Source of the DNA: an uncultured Bacteroidales bacterium
GTDB lineage: Bacteria; Bacteroidota; Bacteroidia; Bacteroidales; UBA932
Direction: 5' to 3'
NCBI GenBank assembly: GCA_946062035.1
Contig: CAMGTS010000108.1
Span: 1 to 5,088, forward strand
Length of the DNA stretch: 5,088 bases
Shown: positions 1-5,088 of the stretch, in pieces
Position numbering within the stretch: the first letter of the stretch is position 1
Layout: each line of letters begins with the position of its first letter
Position numbers and translations under genes: made by a program
Notes under the pieces: generated by a model
Told to the model about the DNA's origin: nothing
What the model saw: only the letters and a program-made list of their open reading frames with translations
Database searches by the model: none

Positions 1-7
1 ATGACGA

Positions 8-54
8 AGTATAAAACAATAAAGGGCGGTTGAGATTAGACTCGGCCGCCCTTT
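8..54 (-). terminator. Rho-independent terminator after the fumarase gene
   Basis: On the minus strand, 27 nt after the fumarase stop codon, AAAGGGCGG (54-46) pairs perfectly with CCGCCCTTT (29-21), giving a 9-bp GC-rich stem. After a 2x2 mismatch there is a further 3-bp GAG/CTC stem with a 6-nt loop. The transcript then reads into the T-rich tail ATTGTTTTAT (20-11). The position and tail fit an intrinsic terminator closing the deacylase-prfB-fumarase transcript. In the plus-strand transcript the same DNA folds into a longer stem, because the two mismatches become G-U pairs, but the tail after it (GGATTATCTG) is poor in U, so termination in that direction is less likely. Only hairpin and tail were judged by eye; no folding energy was computed. 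Confidence 0.85.
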
Positions 55-81
55 GGATTATCTGACTCTATTCAGCTGTAT

Positions 82-1692
82 CTATTTGAACTGCTGGAAG
101 AAGTCGTTGCCTTTGTCATCTACCAAGATGAAAGCAGGGAAATCTACGACATCGATCTTCCATATAGCCTCCATACCAAGTTCAGGGTACTCGATGCACT
201 CGACTTTCTTGATGTTGTTCTGCGCAAGTATTGCGGCAGGTCCTCCGATGCTACCCAAATAGAATCCGCCATGTTTCTTGCAGGCGTCCGTAACTTGCTG
301 GCTTCTATTTCCTTTTGCAAGCATTATCATACTTCCGCCGTTACTCTGGAAGAGGTCTACATAAGGGTCCATTCTTGCGGCTGTGGTAGGGCCGAATGAG
401 CCGCTTGGCATTCCCTCAGGGGTCTTGGCAGGGCCGGCATAGAATACAGGGTGATCCTTGAAATATTGAGGAAGGCCCTCGCCGTTGTCAAGTCTCTCCT
501 TAAGTTTCGCATGAGCGATGTCACGAGCGACGATGATAGTTCCGTTAAGGCTCAAGCGGGTAGATACCGGATACTTTGTAAGCTCTGCAAGTACCTCGTT
601 TACAGGTTTGTTAAGATCAATCTTGACAGCGTTACCCTCACCTGCTTTTCTGAGTTCCTCAGGGATAAGCCTTCCTGGATTATCGTCTAACTTCTCGATC
701 CATATACCGTCCTTATTAATTTTGGCGAGGATGTTTCTGTCTGCTGAGCAGCTTACTCCAAGACCGATAGGGCAGCTTGCGCCATGACGAGGAAGTCGGA
801 TGATCCTTACGTCATGAGCTAAATATTTACCGCCGAACTGTGCACCCAATCCGATCTTGTGTGCTTCTTCAAGTACCTGCTTCTCAAGCTCAATATCTCT
901 GAACGCACGTCCGCTCTCGTTACCTGTTGTAGGAAGAGAGTCGTAGTAGTGTGTGGATGCGAGCTTTACTGTAAGAAGGTTCTTCTCAGCGGATGTTCCT
1001 CCAATGACAAATGCGATGTGATATGGCGGGCACGCCGCTGTTCCGAGGCTCTTTATCTTCTCGACAAGGAACGGTACGAGCGTCCCAGGATTGAGGACTG
1101 CCTTTGTCATCTGGTAGAGGTAGCTCTTATTGGCTGAACCACCGCCTTTTACAACGCAAAGGAATTTATATTCCATACCCTCACCGGCCTCAATGTCTAT
1201 CTGTGCCGGGAGATTGCATTTTGTGTTGACCTCTTTATACATAGTAAGAGGGGCGTTCTGACTGTATCTGAGGCTCTCCTCTGTGTATGTCTTGTAAACT
1301 CCAGCAGAAAGGGCTTTTGCGTCATCCGCACCTGTCCAGACCTGCTGTCCTTTTTCACCGTGTATAATGGCGGTTCCTGTGTCCTGACAGAAAGGAAGTT
1401 TTCCTTTTGCGGCCACCTCGGCATTGCGAAGGAACTGCAGTGCGACATATTTGTCGTTGTCTGATGCTTCAGGGTCTGAGAGTATCTTAGCGACCTGCTC
1501 ATTGTGAGCCGGGCGCAACAAGAAGTTGACATCTCTGAAAGCCTGGTGCGCAAGAACGGAAAGGCCTTGAGGATCAACCTTCAAAATAGGATGACCTTCA
1601 AATTCGCTTACGCTAACATAATCTTTTGTCAGAAGGTAATACTCTGTGGTGTCCTTACCCATCTGAAACATTGGTTCATACTGGTATGCCAT
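82..1692 (-). CDS. fumA: Fumarate hydratase, class I ([4Fe-4S], FumA/FumB type)
   Basis: A 536-residue cytoplasmic enzyme that interconverts fumarate and (S)-malate, in the TCA cycle or in the reverse direction during succinate-forming fermentation. The N-terminal Fumerase domain covers roughly residues 1-320 and the C-terminal Fumerase_C domain roughly 325-535; the length is normal for single-chain class I fumarases. The likely cluster ligands are C102 (in PFCQDTG), C221 (AACPPYH) and C315 (GVSCSADRN); their spacing of 119 and 94 residues equals that of the three cluster cysteines in E. coli FumA. Other active-site positions known from the Leishmania enzyme are present at a constant offset: D104, R142, H303, R390, T436, R440 and K460. 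The ATG lies 4 nt after the prfB stop codon, with no SD but A/T-rich DNA in front. It is probably translated from the prfB transcript. The stop is TAG. The cluster of such enzymes is oxygen-sensitive, which would suit an anaerobe. FumA and FumB subtypes cannot be told apart here. Confidence 0.97.
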   Translation of the reverse strand: MAYQYEPMFQMGKDTTEYYLLTKDYVSVSEFEGHPILKVDPQGLSVLAHQAFRDVNFLLRPAHNEQVAKILSDPEASDNDKYVALQFLRNAEVAAKGKLPFCQDTGTAIIHGEKGQQVWTGADDAKALSAGVYKTYTEESLRYSQNAPLTMYKEVNTKCNLPAQIDIEAGEGMEYKFLCVVKGGGSANKSYLYQMTKAVLNPGTLVPFLVEKIKSLGTAACPPYHIAFVIGGTSAEKNLLTVKLASTHYYDSLPTTGNESGRAFRDIELEKQVLEEAHKIGLGAQFGGKYLAHDVRIIRLPRHGASCPIGLGVSCSADRNILAKINKDGIWIEKLDDNPGRLIPEELRKAGEGNAVKIDLNKPVNEVLAELTKYPVSTRLSLNGTIIVARDIAHAKLKERLDNGEGLPQYFKDHPVFYAGPAKTPEGMPSGSFGPTTAARMDPYVDLFQSNGGSMIMLAKGNRSQQVTDACKKHGGFYLGSIGGPAAILAQNNIKKVECIEYPELGMEAIWKIDVVDFPAFILVDDKGNDFFQQFK

Positions 1693-1696
1693 AAAT

Positions 1697-2753
1697 CTAT
1701 TTTTTAATGCTCATTAAATATGATTTCATGAATTCATTTAAATCTCCGTCCAAAACAGCAGTAGTGTCGGTCGTCTCGTAACTTGTCCTCAGATCTTTTA
1801 CAAGTTTGTATGGGTGAAGTACATAGCTTCGTATCTGACTTCCCCACTCGATCTTTTTCTTCTGCCCTTCAAGTTCAGCCTGCTTTTCTCTTTTCTTTTC
1901 CAATTCGAGTTCGTAAAGGTGCGATTTCAGGATTCTTAGCGCATTCTGTCTGTTGTCCAACTGAGACCTTGTCTCGGTGTTTTCCACAACGATTCCCGTA
2001 GGAATATGTCTTACCCTGACCCCTGTCTCAACCTTGTTGACATTCTGACCTCCCGCTCCGCTTGAACGGAAAGTATCCCATTCTAAGTCCGCCGGGTTGA
2101 TTACAATTTCAATGCTCTCATCTACAAGAGGATAGACAAAAACAGAAGAGAATGTCGTCTGCCTTTTCCCTTGTGCGTTGAACGGCGAAATACGGACAAG
2201 TCTGTGTACTCCATTCTCTGCCTTAAGATAACCGTATGCGTAGTCACCCTCTATTTGAAGGGTGACCGACTTCACTCCGGCCTCATCACCGTCAAGCAAG
2301 TTGGTGACAGTCACTTTATATCCATTGCGTTCGCCCCATCTTGAATACATCCTCATCAGCATTGCGCTCCAGTCGCAAGCCTCTGTGCCTCCTGCACCGG
2401 AATTTATCTTTACAAGAGCACCGAGATTGTCGCCTTCAGCGGAGAGCATGCTGCGGAACTCCGTGTCTTCCAAATGCTTGGTCAGAGACGCCTCGGCCTC
2501 GGCAAGTTCCTCTTCCGACGCCTCCATCTCTTCAAGGATGGACAGGTCTTCAGATTCTCTCTGAAGATTGTCAATCTGAGCGACCCAATACTTCACTCCG
2601 GAAAGCTTTTTTACAAACTGTTCCGCCTTCTGAGGGTCATCCCAAAAATCGGGTGCGGCTACGACCTTTTCTTTTTCAGCTATTTCTTTGACCTTGCTAT
2701 CGTAGTCAAAGAGACCTCCTTAGCGCATCAATGCGCTCACTAAAGTTTATCAT
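1697..2753 (-). CDS. prfB: Peptide chain release factor 2 with programmed +1 frameshift
   Basis: RF2 reads UGA and UAA stop codons in the ribosomal A site and triggers release of the finished peptide. The gene starts at ATG 2753-2751, reads 15 codons to an in-frame TGA (2708-2706), then shifts +1 so that GAC (2707-2705) follows Leu15. The main frame continues to TAG at 1699-1697. The joined product is 351 residues, slightly shorter than E. coli RF2 (365). Visible landmarks are an acidic helical N-terminal region (about 60-100), the RF2-type GGTEACDW motif ending at W128, the tripeptide anticodon SPF at 189-191, and the catalytic GGQ at 234-236. The residue equivalent to E. coli position 246 is Ser230. 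The first residue after the shift continues the usual RF2 pattern (LRRSL|DYDSK). The start lies 4 nt after the deacylase stop. An AGGAG at 2773-2769 is about 15 nt from the ATG, far for an SD. Calling this gene from GTG 2596 would lose the first 52 residues. The frame is open upstream to TAA at 2783, but this ATG is the only standard start in it. Confidence 0.97.
2705..2720 (-). promoter_or_regulatory. RF2 autoregulatory +1 frameshift (recoding) site
   Basis: On the minus strand the order is AGGAGG (2720-2715), spacer TCT (2714-2712), slippery CTT (2711-2709), stop TGA (2708-2706), then C (2705). This matches the known E. coli prfB site, AGGGGG-TAT-CTT-TGA-C, in spacing and slippery codon. 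Established mechanism: the internal SD pairs with 16S rRNA and strains the ribosome; when RF2 is scarce the UGA is read slowly, the peptidyl-tRNA slips from CUU to UUU, and full-length RF2 is made. When RF2 is plentiful the 15-residue leader peptide is released. The UGA followed by C is the weak termination context typical of this site. The SD here is the perfect AGGAGG, stronger than the E. coli version. Confidence 0.96.
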
Positions 2754-2757
2754 ATCT

Positions 2758-4479
2758 TTATAAAATAACTCCTGCCAATTTACAATTAGGGATTCTCTTG
2801 CCTCCGGCTATCTCATGCGAGCCATTAACTAAAACGTGGTCGATGCCTACAGAGAACTGATGAGGGTTGCCATAAGTCGCCACATCAGCTATTGTCTGAG
2901 GGTCGAATACTACGATATCCGCCCAATAGCCCTCTTTAATCCAACCTCGGTCGTTCAGATGAAGCTGATGCGCAGGGAGGCTTGTACATTTTGGAATCGC
3001 TGTCTCCAACGGGCAGAACTTCTTGTCTCTGACGTATTTGCCAAGATAATTGGTGAAAGACCCGTATGAACGTGGATGCGGCGCTTCTAAACTGAGAGAT
3101 CCTTCAGGTGAATATACGCTGCCGTCCGTGATGACCATGGCAAGAGGGTCGTTGAGGATATCCCTGAGATTGTCCTCTTTCATGGCGAATCCGGCCATGT
3201 TGACCGCAAGTTTCTCGCTCTTAAGCAGATATTTGATAGTAGGCCACATATCCAATCCTGCGATCTGACAGCATTCGTCCAAGTATTTGCCCGTATATTT
3301 CTCATTGCCCGGAGCGAAACATGCCGCAATCAGGATGCAATGAGGGCCGCCCAATCTTCTGACTCTGCCCAATGCGTACTCTCTGATGATTTTCTCTTCG
3401 GACGGGTTGTCCAATCTTGCCAAAATCTCTTTTGTAGAGCCTTGACGCTGAGCCAACGGGATAAAGCAATCCAATCCTGTAGAGAATGCCGTGTACGGAT
3501 AGCGGTCGAAGTGGATATCCATTCCGCTCTTTTCGGCATCGTGGATCAGCTTTAACATATTAGGGACCTTATGCCAGTTGTTCTGATTCTGGGCTTTCAG
3601 GTGGGAGATTTCGAGCCTTGCGCCTGATGCCTTTGCAAGGCTGATAGCCTCTGCGATAGCTTCCTCAACTCTATCGTCTTCGTTTCTCATGTGGATGGCG
3701 TAAAGCGCATCATGTTTTGCGACAACTTTCAGAAGTTCGATGAATTCGTCCGTCCGTCCATATGAACCCGGAGTATATTCCAAACCGAAAGAAAGTCCGC
3801 AGACTCCCATTTCAAGCTGCTCCTCAAGCATATAGCACATTTTCTTGAGTTGCTCAGGAGTGGCCGACACATCATAATCTCCTACAGCTATGTCTCTCAG
3901 GTCACCATGCCCTACATAGCTCTTATAGTTGATACCTATTCCCTTCTTTCTCAATGCGTCATAGAAACCGTCTACGTTTTTCCAGAAAGGGAAACCGTAT
4001 CTGAGTTCGTTCTTCCTCTTCTCATAAACCTCATCAGAGAAAGGGAACGGACTGTAGCCGCAGTTGCCACCCACATCAGAGGTGATACCCTGATGAATCT
4101 TGCTGTCACCGAAGTTCGCCTGTAGAAGATTGGTGTCTGTATGGCCGTGAATATCAATAAATCCAGGACTTACAGCCTGTCCTTTGGCATCGATGTATTC
4201 AACACAGTTTTTGCCCAATTTATCGGATATGGCGGTGATTTTCCCGTCCCGGATTCCTATGTTGGCTTTGTACGGGGCTTTTCCTCCTCCATCGTAGATT
4301 ATGCCGTTGGCGATAATTGTGTCAAATCGTTCTCTTGTTGTATATCCTTGAGTGATAGCGGTTTTTGCGAATCCTTTATTCTCAATGGCCGCAAGGGAGG
4401 CTATACTTCCCACAGCTATCGTAGTTCTTAGAAAGGTTCTTCTTGAGATCCTTTTGTTTTCATCGATGTGTTTTTCCAT
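2758..4479 (-). CDS. N-acyl-D-amino-acid deacylase (D-aminoacylase family), Tat signal
   Basis: A 573-residue amidohydrolase-superfamily protein predicted to hydrolyse N-acyl-D-amino acids to D-amino acid plus carboxylate. A twin-arginine motif SRRTFLR (12-18) followed by a hydrophobic stretch (about 19-32) indicates folded export to the periplasm by Tat; no lipobox cysteine follows. After the signal come a small beta-sandwich (about 52-105), the TIM barrel with metal-site motifs, and the C-terminal return of the sandwich (about 510-573). Candidate metal and catalytic residues match the Alcaligenes D-aminoacylase set (H67, H69, C96, H220, H250, D366): H111 and H113 (DIHGHTD), bridging C140 (GGNCGYS), H263 (IHMRNE), H293 (ISHLKA) and D452 (ITDGS). 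K295 corresponds to the carboxylate-binding Lys252, and DRYPYTA (325-331) is a family motif. The protein is longer than the roughly 480-residue Alcaligenes enzyme, mainly through the signal and loops. Exact substrate cannot be told: acyl-D-Glu, acyl-D-Asp and dipeptide-cleaving relatives exist. The ATG is set by the Tat motif starting 11 residues in. The stop TAA is 4 nt before prfB. Confidence 0.92.
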   Translation of the reverse strand: MEKHIDENKRISRRTFLRTTIAVGSIASLAAIENKGFAKTAITQGYTTRERFDTIIANGIIYDGGGKAPYKANIGIRDGKITAISDKLGKNCVEYIDAKGQAVSPGFIDIHGHTDTNLLQANFGDSKIHQGITSDVGGNCGYSPFPFSDEVYEKRKNELRYGFPFWKNVDGFYDALRKKGIGINYKSYVGHGDLRDIAVGDYDVSATPEQLKKMCYMLEEQLEMGVCGLSFGLEYTPGSYGRTDEFIELLKVVAKHDALYAIHMRNEDDRVEEAIAEAISLAKASGARLEISHLKAQNQNNWHKVPNMLKLIHDAEKSGMDIHFDRYPYTAFSTGLDCFIPLAQRQGSTKEILARLDNPSEEKIIREYALGRVRRLGGPHCILIAACFAPGNEKYTGKYLDECCQIAGLDMWPTIKYLLKSEKLAVNMAGFAMKEDNLRDILNDPLAMVITDGSVYSPEGSLSLEAPHPRSYGSFTNYLGKYVRDKKFCPLETAIPKCTSLPAHQLHLNDRGWIKEGYWADIVVFDPQTIADVATYGNPHQFSVGIDHVLVNGSHEIAGGKRIPNCKLAGVIL

Positions 4480-4582
4480 TATGCGGTGTTTTATTGTCTT
4501 TCAATCGTTGTTAAGGCACAACTCTACGAGTGTAGGATATGTACCAATGCTACAAATTTATAAAAAATCCCCCTCCTGACCT
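4480..4582 (-). other. Intergenic leader upstream of the deacylase gene
   Basis: This 103-nt stretch separates the apbE stop from the deacylase start and is the only gap in the window large enough for a promoter. It holds a TTTTTT run (4567-4562) just after GGGGG but no convincing stem before it, a possible -7 element (listed separately), and a short potential hairpin around ACTC-GTA-GAGT (about 4525-4515). The 20 nt before the deacylase ATG are A-rich with no SD, which is usual in Bacteroidota. No riboswitch or operator could be recognised. Confidence 0.6.
4553..4560 (-). promoter_or_regulatory. Possible Bacteroidota -7 promoter element for the deacylase operon
   Basis: TAAATTTG on the minus strand fits the Bacteroidota -7 consensus TAnnTTTG exactly and lies 73 nt before the deacylase ATG, which would give a 5' leader of roughly 65 nt. 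No TTTG-like -33 element is seen at the usual distance upstream, so the call is weak; an 8-base motif in A/T-rich DNA can occur by chance. Confidence 0.28.
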
Positions 4583-5088
4583 CTACTCTGAAACTGCACT
4601 TTTCAGCCCCTCGGAAACCCATGTCTTCATCTGTTCATTGTCGCCGTATATCAGCAATGCCTCTATTTCTTCGTTGTTTTCAACGACTGCCTTTGCCTTG
4701 TCGAATCCTAAAACCATGAGATATGTGGCGTAAGCGTCTGCCGTGGTCGCGTCCTTTGCCATTACGGTCGCACTTAAAAGGTTGTGTTCTACAGGTTTAC
4801 CGTTTTTTGGATTTATGGTGTGAGACACTTTCTTGCCCTCTTTCATATAGAATTTCCTGTAATCACCGCTTGTCACGAGCCCTTTGTCGGTAATCTTGAT
4901 AATCGCCTCTATATGCGCTCCGGGGTCGTTGTTGTTGTCTTCCGGGCGGTCAATACCTACTTTCCACGGTGTTTTGTCCGGCTGTACACCGTTTGCATAG
5001 ATGTCCCCACCTACTTCTATCAGGAAACTGTCCATTCCCATAATCACGAATTTTGCCTCAATGTATTCTGCTGTATATCCCTTAGCTA
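4583..5088 (-). CDS. apbE: FAD:protein FMN transferase (ApbE family), partial, 5' end beyond window
   Basis: The visible 167 C-terminal residues belong to an ApbE-family flavin transferase, which splits FAD and attaches FMN covalently to a Thr/Ser of target flavoproteins such as Nqr/Rnf subunits or exported FMN-binding reductases. The frame stays open to the right edge (AKGYTAEYIEAKF precedes the GTG at 5047), so that GTG is internal and not the start. Motifs in order, numbered in the visible fragment: the KGY element at 2-4, VGGDIYANG around 25-33 (flavin-site GGD), W-VGIDRP at 41-47, TSGDYRKFY around 72-80, SHTINPKNG at 88-96 with His89, and TTADAYAT at 114-121. In the last, Asp117 and Thr121 have the D-x3-T spacing of the Mg2+ ligands. 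About half of a typical 300-350-residue protein is missing, including any lipoprotein or signal peptide. The stop is TAG. The partner flavoprotein is not in the window, and the 103-nt gap leaves co-transcription with the deacylase open. Confidence 0.93.
   Translation of the reverse strand, partial: AKGYTAEYIEAKFVIMGMDSFLIEVGGDIYANGVQPDKTPWKVGIDRPEDNNNDPGAHIEAIIKITDKGLVTSGDYRKFYMKEGKKVSHTINPKNGKPVEHNLLSATVMAKDATTADAYATYLMVLGFDKAKAVVENNEEIEALLIYGDNEQMKTWVSEGLKSAVSE

Noticed and set aside
1197..1577. A 126-codon minus-strand frame inside the fumarase gene
   Set aside because: It overlaps well-conserved fumarase coding sequence in another frame, has a composition rich in Arg, Ser and Thr, and shows no recognisable motif; it is a shadow frame.
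1697..2596. RF2 as a 299-residue protein starting at GTG 2596
   Set aside because: The same frame stays open and RF2-like upstream to the recoding site at 2705, so the GTG is an internal valine codon and that start is an artefact of ignoring the frameshift.
2706..2708. In-frame TGA read as a pseudogene-causing mutation or sequencing error in prfB
   Set aside because: The surrounding AGGAGG-3 nt-CTT-TGA-C matches the known RF2 recoding element base for base in layout, and the rest of the gene is intact with SPF and GGQ motifs.
2262..2743. Several plus-strand open frames of 89-116 codons opposite prfB
   Set aside because: They are antisense to a conserved gene, overlap each other in different frames, and show low-complexity Ser/Arg-rich translations with no start signal or family resemblance.
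4588..4606. Inverted repeat CTGAAA/TTTCAG at the end of apbE as a terminator
   Set aside because: The stem is only 6 bp and AT-rich, lies inside the coding region, and the nearest T-run (4567-4562) is about 20 nt beyond the stem, too far for an intrinsic terminator.
5045..5047. GTG 5047 as the start of the apbE gene
   Set aside because: The frame remains open to the window edge and the residues before it (AKGYTAEYIEAKF) fit the conserved ApbE KGY region, so the gene simply continues beyond the window.

Overview
The window carries four genes, all on the minus strand, so transcription runs from the right edge to the left. In transcription order they are: the 3' part of an ApbE-type FAD:protein FMN transferase cut by the right edge; an N-acyl-D-amino-acid deacylase (D-aminoacylase family) with a twin-arginine signal; peptide chain release factor 2 (prfB), whose reading frame is split by the classical programmed +1 frameshift; and a class I iron-sulfur fumarate hydratase. 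A hairpin terminator follows the fumarase near the left edge. Nothing points to mobile DNA, CRISPR, tRNA or rRNA genes.

The sequence style suggests a member of the Bacteroidota (probably Bacteroidales). Start codons are preceded by A/T-rich DNA rather than by well-placed Shine-Dalgarno (SD) sequences, the GC content looks moderate, a possible Bacteroidota -7 element (TAnnTTTG) lies upstream of the deacylase, and the N-terminus of RF2 resembles my recollection of Bacteroidales RF2. This assignment is inference from protein style, not from a search.

Layout: 1-81 is a short 3' flank with a terminator; 82-1692 fumarase; 1697-2753 prfB; 2758-4479 deacylase; 4480-4582 intergenic leader; 4583-5088 apbE fragment. 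The deacylase, prfB and fumarase are separated by exactly 4 nt at each junction, so they very probably share a transcript ending at the hairpin. The products have no obvious common pathway: an exported hydrolase, a translation termination factor and a TCA-cycle enzyme. The link is more likely co-expression or genome compaction than a dedicated system.

The most informative element is the prfB recoding site. AGGAGG, a 3-nt spacer, then CTT TGA C joins a 15-codon leader frame to the 336-codon main frame, and a naive gene caller would miss the first 52 residues. I saw no convincing new biological system; the items worth following are the use of a strong internal SD in a lineage that largely avoids SD initiation, and the tight gene coupling.
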